The notes: a model not told the origin generated them from the letters alone. A stretch of 64,000 nt of DNA from Pseudomonas sp. MWU13-2100 (GCF_023242365.1 NZ_JALLIX010000013.1:62001-126000), one strand, 5' to 3'; counted from the stretch's first letter, positions 1 through 11,015 are shown. A program made the numbers and translations.

Positions 1-1
1 A

Positions 2-52
2 CTTACTGCCACGCGGTCGCTGACAGTCATGGACAAGGTGCGCAACCCGTAG
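2..52 (+). CDS. Possible 3' end of an upstream gene (partial)
   Basis: The first 52 bases can be read as the last 16 codons and TAG stop of a gene entering from the left. Codon third positions are mostly G or C, as in the neighbours. In other pseudomonads dprA follows a LysM-domain protein gene in the same direction, so this could be its tail. The fragment is too short to show a domain, so the assignment is inference from gene order. Confidence 0.3.
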   Translation, partial: LTATRSLTVMDKVRNP

Positions 53-88
53 CGCCGAATGCGGTACACCGCAAGCCCGCCGATTTCT

Positions 89-158
89 GTAGGCGCTGGT
101 TTGCCGGCGATAGCGCTGGTGAAATTGCATCGCCATCGCTGGCAAGCCAACTCCCACA
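89..158. repeat. REP-like palindromic element, GTAGGCGC family
   Basis: Imperfect inverted repeat. The left arm starts TGTAGGCGCTGGTTTGCCGG and the right arm ends GCTGGCAAGCCAACTCCCACA. It is the same family as elements at 28.6, 46.5, 54.8 and 55.2 kb. It lies between the end of the upstream gene and dprA. Confidence 0.75.
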
Positions 159-212
159 ATGATCGATCAGGGCGCTGCCTCCAGGGTCGATTCGGTTAGC
201 CGGTTAAACAGG

Positions 213-233
213 TTACCCACAGAGTTATCCACA
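213..233 (+). promoter_or_regulatory. Pair of DnaA-box-like 9-mers upstream of dprA
   Basis: TTATCCACA at 225-233 is a perfect DnaA box, and TTACCCACA at 213-221 differs by one base. They lie 47-67 bp before the dprA start in the same orientation. The match is seen directly. Binding by DnaA and any effect on dprA are inference. dprA is close to oriC in pseudomonads. Confidence 0.5.
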
Positions 234-279
234 GCTTGTTCCTGCTGTTCCCGGACCGCCACAGATCAAGGATGATCCG

Positions 280-1380
280 ATGTCGCTGTCCAACTGTACC
301 TCCCTGTCCCCGGCGGAGCTGGAAGCCCGCCTGCGTCTGCACCGTTTGCCGGAGCTCGGTCCCCGGCGCTTTCGCGCCTTGATCGACGCTTTCGGTTCGG
401 CCTCGGCGGCCCTCGGTGCGCCGGCCACCGCCTGGCGTGCGCTGGGCTTGCCGAGGGCCTGTGCCGAGGCGCGCCGCAGCCCCGAAGTGCGTGACGCGGC
501 CAGCGCTGCATGGCGCTGGCTAGAGCGCCCGGCTTGCCATCTGGTGATGTGGGACCAGACCGATTACCCCGCCCTTCTTGCCGAACTGGACGATGCGCCG
601 CCGTTGCTGTTCGTGGCCGGCGATCCTGCCCTTCTGGAGCAACCGCAGCTGGCGCTGGTCGGCAGCCGCCGTGCTTCCAAGCCAGGCATGGACACGGCGG
701 CGGCCTTTTCCCGGAGCCTGGCCGGCGCCGGTTTTGTCATCACCAGCGGGCTGGCACTGGGGATCGACGGGGCGGCCCATCAGGCGGCCCTGGACATTGG
801 CGGGCGAACCATCGGCGTGCTCGGCACCGGCCTGGAAAATCTTTATCCACAGCGCCATCGCCGGCTGGCGGAGGCGATGATTGCCCAGGGCAGTGCCGTG
901 GTCTCCGAGTTGCCCTTGGCGGCGCCGCCGCATCCGAGCAACTTTCCCCGGCGCAATCGGATCATCAGCGGCTTGTCCCTGGGGGTGCTGGTGGTGGAGG
1001 CCAGCGTCGCCAGCGGCTCGCTGATCACCGCCCGGTTGGCGGCGGAACAGGGGCGCGAGGTGTATGCGATTCCCGGTTCGATCCATCACCCCGGCGCCAA
1101 GGGTTGTCATCAGTTGATCCGCGATGGTGCGGTGCTGGTGGAAACCGTCGAACATATCCTCGAACCCCTGCGCAGTTGGCAGAGGGTGACGGCCAGCCCG
1201 ATCCCCGCTGCGCCCGGGCATCCGCTGCTAGGCTTGTTGCACGCCGCGCCGCAGAGCAGCGAGGCCCTGGCCCGTGCCTGTGGCTGGGCATTGCCGCGAG
1301 TCCTGGCGGCGCTGACCGAGTTGGAACTCGAAGGTCGGGTTGCCAATGAAAACGGACGCTGGTTAGCTCGCGCGAGGTAG
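280..1380 (+). CDS. dprA: DNA-processing protein DprA (Smf)
   Basis: Cytoplasmic protein that binds incoming single-stranded DNA and loads RecA during natural transformation. It is also widely kept in species not known to be competent. The 366-residue product has the expected Rossmann-like core: LVGSRRASKPG near residues 126-136, SGLALGIDGAAH, PRRNRIISGLSLGVLVVEAS and the SGSLITA and YAIPGS segments. A winged-helix-like C-terminal region follows, at about 310-366. The length fits the gammaproteobacterial family. The ATG at 280 is the first in-frame start after the DnaA-box-like sequences. tsaC follows 47 bp downstream in the same direction, the usual Pseudomonas arrangement. Confidence 0.95.
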   Translation: MSLSNCTSLSPAELEARLRLHRLPELGPRRFRALIDAFGSASAALGAPATAWRALGLPRACAEARRSPEVRDAASAAWRWLERPACHLVMWDQTDYPALLAELDDAPPLLFVAGDPALLEQPQLALVGSRRASKPGMDTAAAFSRSLAGAGFVITSGLALGIDGAAHQAALDIGGRTIGVLGTGLENLYPQRHRRLAEAMIAQGSAVVSELPLAAPPHPSNFPRRNRIISGLSLGVLVVEASVASGSLITARLAAEQGREVYAIPGSIHHPGAKGCHQLIRDGAVLVETVEHILEPLRSWQRVTASPIPAAPGHPLLGLLHAAPQSSEALARACGWALPRVLAALTELELEGRVANENGRWLARAR

Positions 1381-1427
1381 GTCTACCTGAGTAAACTGCG
1401 AGCAGCTTTAAATCCGGAGAACGAGCA

Positions 1428-1985
1428 ATGGTCAACAGTTGGCGTGTGCAAGAAGCCGCACGAGAAATTCGCGCAGGGGCGGTGATTGCCTATCCAACCG
1501 AGGCGGTCTGGGGTTTGGGTTGCGATCCCTGGAACGAAGAGGCGGTGGATCGTTTGCTGGCGATCAAGAATCGTTCGGTGGACAAGGGCTTGATCCTGAT
1601 TGCCGACAATATCCGCCAGTTCGATTTTCTCTTCGAGGATTTCCCGGAAGACTGGATCGACCGCATGGCCAGTACCTGGCCAGGACCGAATACCTGGCTG
1701 GTGCCGCATCAGGACCTGTTGCCGGAGTGGGTCACTGGCGTGCATGACACGGTGGCCTTGCGGGTCAGCGATCATCCGCTGGTGCGGGACCTGTGTTCGT
1801 TGGTGGGGCCGCTGATTTCCACTTCGGCCAATCCCCAGGGACGGCCGGCGGCGCGCACGCGGATTCGCGTGGAGCAGTATTTCCGTGGGCAGATCGACCT
1901 GGTGCTGGGCGGCAACCTGGGCGGGCGGAAGAACCCGAGCCTGATCCGGGACCTGGCGACCGGCAAGGTGGTGCGCCCGGCGTAG
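1428..1985 (+). CDS. tsaC: Threonylcarbamoyl-AMP synthase TsaC (YrdC/RimN)
   Basis: Makes threonylcarbamoyl-AMP from threonine, bicarbonate and ATP, the first step of the t6A37 modification of tRNAs that read ANN codons. The 185-residue single-domain protein has the YrdC-fold marks: [14 protein letters not shown] near residues 22-35, the following [11 protein letters not shown] segment with its KR-type nucleotide-binding residues, and [15 protein letters not shown] near the C-terminus. It lacks the Sua5 C-terminal domain, so it is the short TsaC form. An AGAACGAGCA purine-rich stretch precedes the ATG. It probably shares a transcript with dprA. Confidence 0.95.
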   Translation: MVNSWRVQEAAREIRAGAVIAYPTEAVWGLGCDPWNEEAVDRLLAIKNRSVDKGLILIADNIRQFDFLFEDFPEDWIDRMASTWPGPNTWLVPHQDLLPEWVTGVHDTVALRVSDHPLVRDLCSLVGPLISTSANPQGRPAARTRIRVEQYFRGQIDLVLGGNLGGRKNPSLIRDLATGKVVRPA

Positions 1986-1995
1986 GGCGAACCCT

Positions 1996-2131
1996 TGTGG
2001 TGAGCGGGCTTGTCGGAACGCCGCACCGCCGCTCTGGGGCGCGAAGCGGCCCTAAAGTCATCAGGTAGAACGCGGTCACAGGTTTTACGACGGCTGCGCA
2101 GCCGAGCGCGGGCAAGCCCGCTCGCCACAAG
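1996..2131. repeat. REP-like element, GCGAGCGGGCTTGTCGG family
   Basis: Long imperfect palindrome between the convergent genes tsaC and qor. The left arm is TGTGGTGAGCGGGCTTGTCG and the right arm GGGCAAGCCCGCTCGCCACA. The same family recurs at 42050-42200, also between convergent genes. It probably serves as a transcript end or BIME-type repeat, since no T-run terminator is visible here. A degenerate fragment of another REP family (TGTGGGAGCGGTGCTTGG) follows at 2190-2210. Confidence 0.8.
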
Positions 2132-2261
2132 ACCGCGGTCGGCTTCAAATTGCCTTAGCTGAAGCAATTCGAAGCGTCTGGTTCAGAACTTGTGGGAGCG
2201 GTGCTTGGTCCGGGCGGCGTTCCGACGAACCGCTGCGCAGCAGCGGCCAGGTTCGCCAGTC

Positions 2262-4339
<2,078 letters not shown>

Positions 4340-4340
<1 letters not shown>

Positions 4341-5161
4341 TGGACCGTTACGTTGTCTTCGGCAATCCCATCGGCCACAGCAAATCGCCGCTGATTCACC
4401 GTCTGTTTGCCGAACAGACCGCCCAGCAGCTGGACTACAGTACCTTGCTGGCGCCCCTTGATGACTTTTCCGGCTGTGCCCAGGCGTTTTTCCAGGAAGG
4501 ACGCGGGGCCAATGTGACGGTACCGTTCAAGGAAGAGGCCTATCGCCTGGCCAACAGCCTGACAGCCCGGGCGCAGCGGGCCGGGGCGGTGAATACCCTG
4601 AGCAAGCTGGCCGATGGCAGCCTGTTGGGTGACAACACCGATGGCGCCGGACTGGTGCGCGATCTGACGGTGAATGCCGGGTTCAGCCTGCGGGGCAAGC
4701 GTATCCTGCTGCTGGGGGCGGGTGGTGCGGTCCGTGGGGCTCTGGAGCCCCTGTTGGCGGAGCAACCGGCTTCGGTGATCATTGCCAATCGGACCGTCGA
4801 GAAAGCCGAGTTGCTGGCCGAACTGTTCGCCGATCTGGGGCCGGTGTCGGCCAGTGGCTTCGACTGGCTGCGCGAGCCGGTGGACCTGATCATCAATGCG
4901 ACTTCGGCGAGCCTGTCGGGGGATGTACCGCCGATTGCGCCGAGCCTGATCGAGCCTGGCAAGACCTTCTGCTACGACATGATGTACGGCAAGGAGCCGA
5001 CGGCGTTCTGTCGTTGGGCGAGTGAGCATGGTGCGGCCGTATCGATGGATGGCCTGGGCATGCTGGCCGAGCAGGCGGCAGAGGCTTTCTTCCTCTGGCG
5101 CGGCGTGCGACCGGATACGGCGCCGGTGCTGGCGGAGTTGCGGCGGTTGCTGGCGCTCTGA
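4340..5161 (+). CDS. aroE: Shikimate dehydrogenase AroE
   Basis: NADPH-dependent reduction of 3-dehydroshikimate to shikimate in aromatic amino acid synthesis. The 273-residue protein has the shikimate-binding [12 protein letters not shown] near residue 8, [10 protein letters not shown] with the catalytic lysine, [12 protein letters not shown] with the catalytic aspartate, the nucleotide motif [14 protein letters not shown] and the C-terminal [30 protein letters not shown] supplies the ribosome site inside the end of hemF, and the ATG shares one base with the hemF stop. All expected catalytic residues are present, so this is AroE proper rather than a YdiB or RifI relative. Confidence 0.96.
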
Positions 5162-5198
5162 GCTTGGACACAATATTACTGGCTGATCGCAAATCTGA

Positions 5199-5305
5199 TG
5201 TGGGAGCGGAGCTTGCCCGCGAAGAGGCCCTTGAGACCGCTAAAAGCTTCGCGGGCAAGCTCCGCTCCCACACAAGCTCCGCTCCCACACAAGTCCGCTC
5301 CCACA
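5199..5305. repeat. REP-like element, GTGGGAGCGGAGCTTGCCCGCG family, with tandemly repeated right end
   Basis: The inverted repeat pairs TGTGGGAGCGGAGCTTGCCC with its complement around a loop of about 25 bases. The right arm end (17-mer CAAGCTCCGCTCCCACA) is then repeated: 5256-5272, 5273-5289 and a 16-base copy lacking one base at 5290-5305. It lies between convergent aroE and the SulP gene. Confidence 0.85.
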
Positions 5306-5332
5306 GGACACCCTATCCATAGTCAGGTGCGA

Positions 5333-6901
5333 TCAATCCTCAAACAGGATCGGGCACTTATCCACACCCTCGAGCCTGACCAACTCATCCACCACCGGCG
5401 CCCGCGCCCGTCTCAGGGTCAGGCTGCGGCCTTCGCGTATCAGGCGTCGGGCCTCCTGGTGCAGCATCTCGACTCCCGAGTAATCGATGAAGTTGATCTG
5501 CTGCGCTTCGATCACCACCTTCACCCCGTGCAAGCGTTGCAACTGCACTTGCAGGTAATGGCTGGCACCGAAAAAGATCGACCCGCCGACCCGCAGCACA
5601 TCTTCGTCGCGATCGCGCCAATGCTGCACCCGTGGCTGCGAGGTGCGCTTGAGGTAGAAGAACAACGACGCCAGCACCCCGGCATAAATTGCCGTCTGCA
5701 ACTCCAACAGCAAGGTCGCCACGCAGGTCAGGGCCATCACCGCGAACTCGGCGTGACTGACCCGGAATAGCGCCCGAATGCTCCGCCGGTCCACCAACCC
5801 CCAACTGATCAACAGGATACTGCCGGCCATCGCCGGGATCGGGATATGCGCGATCAGCGCCGAGCCGGTCACGGCGAACAGCGCCACCCAGAGCGCGGAA
5901 AACACTCCGGCCAGCGGTGAGCAGGCCCCGGCCTCGTAGCTCAGCGCGGCGCGGGTGAACGAGCCGGCGGACAGGTAGCCGGAAAACAGGCTGCCGATCA
6001 TGTTCGACAGACCCTGGGCGCGGACTTCCTGGTTGGCATCGAGCAATTGCTGTGAGCGTGCGGACAGCGAACGGGCTATCGACAGGCTGGTCACCAACCC
6101 GAGCATGCCCACTGCGACGGCGCTGGGCAGCAGGCGCAGGATGGTTTCCAGGTCCAGCGGCAAGGCGCTGAACGGCGGCAACCGACCGATGAAGCCCTTG
6201 ACCAGTTGCACATGCCCGAACAGGCCCGGGCACAGCCAGACCAGCAGGCTGGCCAGGACCAGGGTGATCAGCAGGGTCGGCCAGCGGGGCAACCAGGATC
6301 TGAGCGCGAGACCCAAGAGCAGTGTCCCCAGCCCCAGCAGTAGCGAGGGTTTGTCCAGTTCGCCGAGGTGCTGGCCCAGTTGCAGCAGGCTGTTCAGGGC
6401 GGTGGCCTGGTTGGGGATATCGAGCCCCAGCAGGTTCGGCAGTTGGCCGAGCGCGATGACCACGGCGGCGCCCAGGGTGAAGCCCAGCACCACCGAATGC
6501 GAGACGAAGTTCACCAGGGCGCCGAAGCGCAGCATGCCGAGCAGCCACTGGAAGACCCCGGCGATACAGGTCAGCAACAGGATCAGGGTCACGTAGTCCT
6601 GGCTGCCGGGCACCGCGAGCGGGCTGACACTGGCGAACAGGACAATCGAGATGGCCGCCGTGGGCCCGCAGATCAGATGCCAGGACGAGCCCCAGAGACA
6701 GGCGATCAGCACCGGGACGATGGCTGCGTAGAGGCCGTATTCGGGCGGCAGGCCGGCGATCAGGGCGTAGGCGACCGATTGTGGCAAGGCCAGGATCGCC
6801 CCGCTCAGGCCGACGATCAGGTCACGACTGACGCTGGCGCGGGTTTGTCGCGGCAGCCAGCTGAGAAATGGCAGGAGTTTGTGGCGGTTGGTCCAGCCCA
6901 T
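5333..6901 (-). CDS. SulP-family anion transporter with STAS domain
   Basis: Inner-membrane protein of the SLC26/SulP family, which moves sulfate, bicarbonate or other anions by symport or exchange. The 522-residue product has about 10-12 hydrophobic segments starting near residue 25 (SRDLIVGLSGAILALPQSVA) and a C-terminal cytoplasmic STAS domain from about residue 420, with the INFIDYSGVEML core. The ATG at 6901 was chosen because the longer frame to 7108 would translate a REP element. The substrate cannot be read from sequence. PAO1 has a SulP gene at this place. A second, different SulP lies at 30.9 kb. Confidence 0.9.
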   Translation of the reverse strand: MGWTNRHKLLPFLSWLPRQTRASVSRDLIVGLSGAILALPQSVAYALIAGLPPEYGLYAAIVPVLIACLWGSSWHLICGPTAAISIVLFASVSPLAVPGSQDYVTLILLLTCIAGVFQWLLGMLRFGALVNFVSHSVVLGFTLGAAVVIALGQLPNLLGLDIPNQATALNSLLQLGQHLGELDKPSLLLGLGTLLLGLALRSWLPRWPTLLITLVLASLLVWLCPGLFGHVQLVKGFIGRLPPFSALPLDLETILRLLPSAVAVGMLGLVTSLSIARSLSARSQQLLDANQEVRAQGLSNMIGSLFSGYLSAGSFTRAALSYEAGACSPLAGVFSALWVALFAVTGSALIAHIPIPAMAGSILLISWGLVDRRSIRALFRVSHAEFAVMALTCVATLLLELQTAIYAGVLASLFFYLKRTSQPRVQHWRDRDEDVLRVGGSIFFGASHYLQVQLQRLHGVKVVIEAQQINFIDYSGVEMLHQEARRLIREGRSLTLRRARAPVVDELVRLEGVDKCPILFED

Positions 6902-7011
6902 GGGTCTCTCGGTTGGGTGAGTCGGCGTCGGGGTGACGGGGTGGTGTGACAGGAGCAAGGCGTCCGACGCCGGTTGGGCCGCGCACATTCCTTGTGGGCG
7001 TGGAGTTGCTT

Positions 7012-7086
7012 TGTGGGAGCGGTGCTTGCCCGCGAAGCTTTTAGCGGCCTCAAGGGCCTCTTCGCGGGCAAGCACCGCTCCCACAC
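7012..7086. repeat. REP-like element, GTGGGAGCGGTGCTTGCCCGCG family
   Basis: Near-perfect inverted repeat, TGTGGGAGCGGTGCTTGCCC against GGGCAAGCACCGCTCCCACA, with a 24-base loop. It lies downstream of choX and upstream of the SulP gene, both on the minus strand. Because of it the apparent SulP reading frame extends falsely upstream. Confidence 0.85.
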
Positions 7087-7129
7087 ATTGGGGTCTGCGG
7101 TGTTGCATGCAGCCTGTATCAGGTTCAAC

Positions 7130-8050
7130 TCAGAGCTTGGCTTTGACCGCCGGCAACCCATCCTGGCCATCCACGGTCTTCACCCCGTCCAGCCATTTGT
7201 CCAGCACCGCCGGATTGGCCTTGATCCAGGCCTTGGCCGCGTCGGCATTGCTCAGCTTCTTGTTCGCCACCTCGGCCATGATGCTGTTTTCCATGTCCTG
7301 GGTGAAACTCAGGTTGCTCAGCAACTTGCCGACGTTCGGGCAGGCTTGTGCATAACCCTTGCGGGTCACGGTATAGACGCTGCCGGTATCGCCAAAGTAT
7401 TTCTCGCCACCCTTGAGATAGTGCATCTTCATCTGCACGTTCATCGGGTGCGGGGTCCAGCCGAGGAAGACCACGAACTTCTGTTTCTTCACCGAACGGG
7501 CCACTTCGGCCAACATCGCCTGCTCGCTGGACTCCACCAGCTTCCACTGGCCGAGGTCGAACTCGTTTTTCTTGATGATATCCGCCAGCGAGGCATTGGC
7601 CGGCGCGCCGGAACCGATGCCATAGAGCTTCTTGTCGAACTTGTCGGCGAACTTGTTCAGGTCGGCAAAGTTATGCACACCCGCGTCCCAGACGTAGTCC
7701 GGGACCGCCAGGGTGAATTCGGTGCCGTCGAGGTTCTTTGCCAGTTGCGTGACATCGCCGTTGGCCAGGAACTTGTCGTAGAAACCCTGCTGCGCCGGCA
7801 TCCAGTTGCCAAGGAACACGTCGACCTGACCGTCCTTGAGACCGCCATAGGTGATCGGCACCGCCAGGGTGTCGACCTTGGCCTTGTAGCCCAGGCCGTC
7901 CAGCAGCAAGCTGGTGATGGCGTTGGTCGCGGCGATATCGCTCCAGCCCGGATCGGCCATTTTTACCGTGTCGCAGCTCTGCTCGGCATAGGCACTCAGG
8001 CTGCTCATGACCAGCAAGCCGGCCGTCAGTGCTGTGGATAACTTCTTCAT
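7130..8050 (-). CDS. choX: Choline ABC transporter substrate-binding protein ChoX
   Basis: Periplasmic binding protein delivering choline to an ABC importer of the glycine-betaine class. The 306-residue product has a Sec signal peptide (MKKLSTALTAGLLVMSSLSAYA, about 22 residues) and the OpuAC-type fold (PF04069). Aromatic cage-type residues sit in MADPGWSD, GLKDGQVDVFLGNWMP and FLGWTPHPMN. The gene lies 19 bp after betC on the same strand, so choline released from choline-O-sulfate is plausibly its ligand. No permease or ATPase gene is adjacent, so it must use subunits encoded elsewhere. Two DnaA-box-like 9-mers lie at its start (8033-8041 and 8089-8097). Confidence 0.93.
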   Translation of the reverse strand: MKKLSTALTAGLLVMSSLSAYAEQSCDTVKMADPGWSDIAATNAITSLLLDGLGYKAKVDTLAVPITYGGLKDGQVDVFLGNWMPAQQGFYDKFLANGDVTQLAKNLDGTEFTLAVPDYVWDAGVHNFADLNKFADKFDKKLYGIGSGAPANASLADIIKKNEFDLGQWKLVESSEQAMLAEVARSVKKQKFVVFLGWTPHPMNVQMKMHYLKGGEKYFGDTGSVYTVTRKGYAQACPNVGKLLSNLSFTQDMENSIMAEVANKKLSNADAAKAWIKANPAVLDKWLDGVKTVDGQDGLPAVKAKL

Positions 8051-8069
8051 CGCCTTCCCCTTACGTTCG

Positions 8070-9584
8070 TTATTGGTTTTGGCAGGGTTGTGGATAACGT
8101 GCTTTGCGTTCCAGATCGTCGAGGTCGATATGGTTGCGCATGTATTGCTGACTGGCGTCCACCAGAGGCTGGTGATCCCAGCTCTTCAGCTTGCCTTGGC
8201 TCAGCGCGGCGGCGACGAAACGCCGACGCCGTTGACTGGCGAGCACCTGTTGGTGGATCGCCGGGATGTTCCATTTCGTCCGGGCTTCGGCCAGGAAGTC
8301 GTTGAAGAGTGCTTGATGCGGCGCTGACTGGCTGAGTTCCTCCTCCTCGCGGGGGTCGTTGTGGACATCGAAGAGCAGACAGGGATCGTCTTCGCTGTAG
8401 ATGAATTTGTAGGCCCCGCGACGAATCATCATCAGCGGGCTGATGGTGCCTTCGGCCATGTACTCGCCGAACACTTCGTCGTGACCGCCCTCGCCCTTCA
8501 GGTGTGGGACCAGCGAGCGGCCGTCCAGGGGCAGATCGGCCTGCAGCGTGCCGCCTGCCAGTTCCACCAGGGTCGGCAGCAGGTCGGCGGTGGAAACCGC
8601 CGCGCTGACGCGTCCGGCGGCGAACTGCCCGGGGGCGCTGATCAGCAACGGTACCCGCGCGGACATTTCGAACCAGTGCATTTTGTACCAGAGGCCGCGC
8701 TCGCCGAGCATGTCGCCGTGATCGCCGGAGAACACGATCAGGGTGTCTTCGGCCAGCCCGGTTTCCTCCAGGGTTTGCAGGAGTTTGCCGACGTTGCTGT
8801 CGATATAGCTGCATGCACCGAAGTAGGCGCGACGAGCGTCGCGGATCTTGTCCACAGGCAGCGGCTTGTCCCACAGGTCGTAGACCTTGAGCAAACGCTG
8901 GGAATGCGGATCAAGGCTGTCTTGGGCCGGGGTCTGTGGCAACGGAATGTCTTCGTCGCGATACAGGTCCCAGAAGGCCTTGGGAATGGTGTAGGGATCG
9001 TGGGGGTGGGTCATGGACACGGTCAGGCAGAACGGCTGGTTGCCGTCTTCGCGCACGTGGTCGAACAGGTATTGCTGCGCCTTGAAGACCACCTCTTCAT
9101 CGAAGTCCAGCTGGTTGGTGCGCACGCAGGGACCGGCCTGCAATACCGAGGACATGTTGTGGTACCAGCTGGGCCGCACATCGGGCTCGTCCCAGTTCAC
9201 CGCCCAGCCGTAGTCCGCCGGATAGATATCGCTGGTCAGGCGCTCTTCGTAACCATGCAGTTGGTCCGGCCCGCAGAAGTGCATTTTGCCCGACAGCGCG
9301 GTGCGATAGCCCAGGCGCCGCAGATAGTGGGCATAGGTCGGTACGTCGGCGGGGAAATCGGCGGCGTTGTCGTAGGCGCCGATCTTGCTCGGCAACTGGC
9401 CGCTGACCAGGGTGAAGCGCGAAGGCGCGCAGAGCGGGCTGTTGCAGTAGGCGGCATCGAAAACCACGGCTTGGGCAGCCAGGCGGCTCAGGTTCGGAAG
9501 CTTGATAGGCGATGCACCGTAGAGCGGCAACAGGGGCGCGGCCATTTGATCGGCCATGATGAAGAGAATGTTCTTGCGCTTCAT
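8070..9584 (-). CDS. betC: Choline-sulfatase BetC
   Basis: Hydrolyses choline-O-sulfate to choline and sulfate, supplying the osmoprotectant precursor and sulfur. The 504-residue type I sulfatase has the metal-site start NILFIMADQ, the formylglycine signature SPLCAPSRFTLVSGQLPS near residues 53-70 (cysteine C-x-P-S-R type), GKMHFCGPDQLHG, HPHDPY and FSGDHGDMLGERGLW. A C-terminal extension typical of choline-sulfatases follows. The start at 9584 (MKRKNILF) is preferred to 9602 because the family begins there. GGA about 11 bases upstream is the only ribosome-site-like sequence. It heads a betC-choX operon divergent from its LysR regulator. Confidence 0.95.
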   Translation of the reverse strand: MKRKNILFIMADQMAAPLLPLYGASPIKLPNLSRLAAQAVVFDAAYCNSPLCAPSRFTLVSGQLPSKIGAYDNAADFPADVPTYAHYLRRLGYRTALSGKMHFCGPDQLHGYEERLTSDIYPADYGWAVNWDEPDVRPSWYHNMSSVLQAGPCVRTNQLDFDEEVVFKAQQYLFDHVREDGNQPFCLTVSMTHPHDPYTIPKAFWDLYRDEDIPLPQTPAQDSLDPHSQRLLKVYDLWDKPLPVDKIRDARRAYFGACSYIDSNVGKLLQTLEETGLAEDTLIVFSGDHGDMLGERGLWYKMHWFEMSARVPLLISAPGQFAAGRVSAAVSTADLLPTLVELAGGTLQADLPLDGRSLVPHLKGEGGHDEVFGEYMAEGTISPLMMIRRGAYKFIYSEDDPCLLFDVHNDPREEEELSQSAPHQALFNDFLAEARTKWNIPAIHQQVLASQRRRRFVAAALSQGKLKSWDHQPLVDASQQYMRNHIDLDDLERKARYPQPCQNQ

Positions 9585-9643
9585 GTAATCGCGGCATTCC
9601 ATAGTGAATTGTTATGCGATAGTGCTGTGATTCAGCATGTAGT

Positions 9644-9700
9644 CCACGGAATCTGTGGTAAAGCCCTTGCCAAACAATGACTAGGATAAGTACAGCTTAT
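9644..9700. promoter_or_regulatory. Candidate operator region between betC and its LysR regulator
   Basis: The 114-bp divergent intergenic region holds two small dyads: CCAC(N7)GTGG at 9644-9658 and ATAAG(N5)CTTAT at 9686-9700. The second abuts the regulator start codon. LysR proteins normally bind such interrupted dyads next to their own promoter. The dyads are seen directly; assignment as operators is inference. Confidence 0.35.
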
Positions 9701-10649
9701 GTATGAAGCGCTGGGTGACCTGTCCCTCGATTTGCTCCGGGTCTTCGAAGCGGCGGCCCGTCACCACAGTTTTACTGCCGCGGCGGTGGAACTGGGCACT
9801 ACCCAGCCGGCTATCAGCCAGCAGATCAAGCGCCTGGAAGACCAACTGACCACTCGCCTGTTCGATCGTATCTACCGGGGCATCGAGTTGACCGAGGCCG
9901 GCTCGATTCTGTTCGAGCAGGTTCAGGTTGGTTTGCAGAGCATCGACAGTGGTTTGAGCGCGGTCACCGCCCAGCATCAGCACGAGGTGCTGCAGGTCGC
10001 CACCGACTTTGCCTTTGCCGCCTATTGGCTGATGCCGCGCCTGCATCGCTTTCATGCGGCCAATCCGCAGGTCGATGTCAGCCTGGTGACCAGTGAACGT
10101 AGCCACAACATGTTGCGCACCGATATCGATGTCGCGGTGTTGTTCGGCAAGGGCCGGTTCAAGCAGGGCGAGAGCCATTGGCTGTTCAGCGAGGAAGTGT
10201 TTCCGGTGTGCAGCCCGCAATTGCTCAAGGGCCGCGTGCTACCGCTGCCCACCGAGGCCTTGCTGGAGTTTCCCCTGCTGCACCTCAAGGGCGAAAACAG
10301 CAGCCACTGGTTCGACTGGAGCGGGGTTTTTCGCGAGCTGGGGCTGACTGCGGCGCCGGCGCCGGGGCAATTGCGCTTCGACAACTACACCTTGCTGATC
10401 CAGGCGGCGATTGGCGGCCAGGGCGTGGCCATCGGCTGGCGCCACCTGGTGGATAACCTGTTGGAGCAGGGCTTGTTATGCCGACCGATCAGCCAGTCGG
10501 TGATTTCCACCTTTGGCTACTACGTGGTATTGCCCCAGCGTAAACGGCGTGGCGCGCTGATCCAGCGCTTCTTCGATTGGCTGATGGCCGAGCAGGCCGA
10601 CAGCGCGCAATCGCTGGTGGGGCTGGGCTTGCCTTCGATTGCGGTGTAG
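9699..10649 (+). CDS. LysR-type regulator of choline sulfate utilisation (BetR-like)
   Basis: Transcription factor of 316 residues. The N-terminal winged helix-turn-helix (about residues 8-66: LLRVFEAAARHHSFTAAAVEL, then TQPAISQQIKRLEDQL) is followed by a periplasmic-binding-protein-like effector domain, about 95-300. It is divergent from betC-choX, the standard arrangement for the choline-sulfate LysR regulator, so it probably activates them in response to choline-O-sulfate or choline. The effector is inferred from context only. AGGA lies 12 bases before the ATG, somewhat far. It resembles GcvA-type LysR proteins, so the specific role rests on its neighbours. Confidence 0.85.
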   Translation: MYEALGDLSLDLLRVFEAAARHHSFTAAAVELGTTQPAISQQIKRLEDQLTTRLFDRIYRGIELTEAGSILFEQVQVGLQSIDSGLSAVTAQHQHEVLQVATDFAFAAYWLMPRLHRFHAANPQVDVSLVTSERSHNMLRTDIDVAVLFGKGRFKQGESHWLFSEEVFPVCSPQLLKGRVLPLPTEALLEFPLLHLKGENSSHWFDWSGVFRELGLTAAPAPGQLRFDNYTLLIQAAIGGQGVAIGWRHLVDNLLEQGLLCRPISQSVISTFGYYVVLPQRKRRGALIQRFFDWLMAEQADSAQSLVGLGLPSIAV

Positions 10650-10684
10650 CGTTAGGCCATTATCCAACGCTGAACGAGAGCGGC

Positions 10685-11011
10685 ATGCAACGTATCAAGG
10701 GCTATCACGCTCATATCTATTTTGATGCTTCGACCCTGGAGCAGGCCCGTGAGCTGTGTGAGCGGGCGGCGGCGACTTTTCCGCTGCAGATGGGACGGAT
10801 GCACCAGCGCCTGGTGGGGCCGCATCCGGACTGGAGCTGCCAGTTGGCCTTCGATGCGCAATACATCGGCGTGGTCTTGCCGTGGCTGGCGCTGAACCGC
10901 AAGGGTCTGGTGGTGTTCCTGCATCCCCTGACCGGCGACGACCTGGCCGACCATCGCGATCACGGGATCTGGATGGGTGCGGTCAGGCCATTGGATCTGT
11001 CGCTGTTCTAG
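10685..11011 (+). CDS. DOPA 4,5-dioxygenase family protein
   Basis: Small 108-residue protein resembling the DOPA 4,5-dioxygenase family (fungal and plant-pigment extradiol ring-cleaving enzymes and their short bacterial relatives). The conserved histidine-bearing blocks are visible: GYHAHIYF at the start, the central MGRMHQRLVGPHPDWS, and HPLTGDDLADHRDHGIWMG near the end. The start at 10685 is the only one giving the family N-terminus, but it has just GAGAG as a weak ribosome site. It follows the LysR gene by 35 bp and may be cotranscribed. Its natural substrate in bacteria is not evident here. Confidence 0.85.
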   Translation: MQRIKGYHAHIYFDASTLEQARELCERAAATFPLQMGRMHQRLVGPHPDWSCQLAFDAQYIGVVLPWLALNRKGLVVFLHPLTGDDLADHRDHGIWMGAVRPLDLSLF

Positions 11012-11015
11012 ACGG

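Noticed and set aside
5333..5400. Truncation of the first SulP gene
   Set aside because: The STAS domain is complete and the stop lies just before the REP region, so the gene appears intact.
6902..7108. N-terminal extension of the SulP gene
   Set aside because: It would translate a REP element and lacks a ribosome site; the transporter begins normally at 6901.
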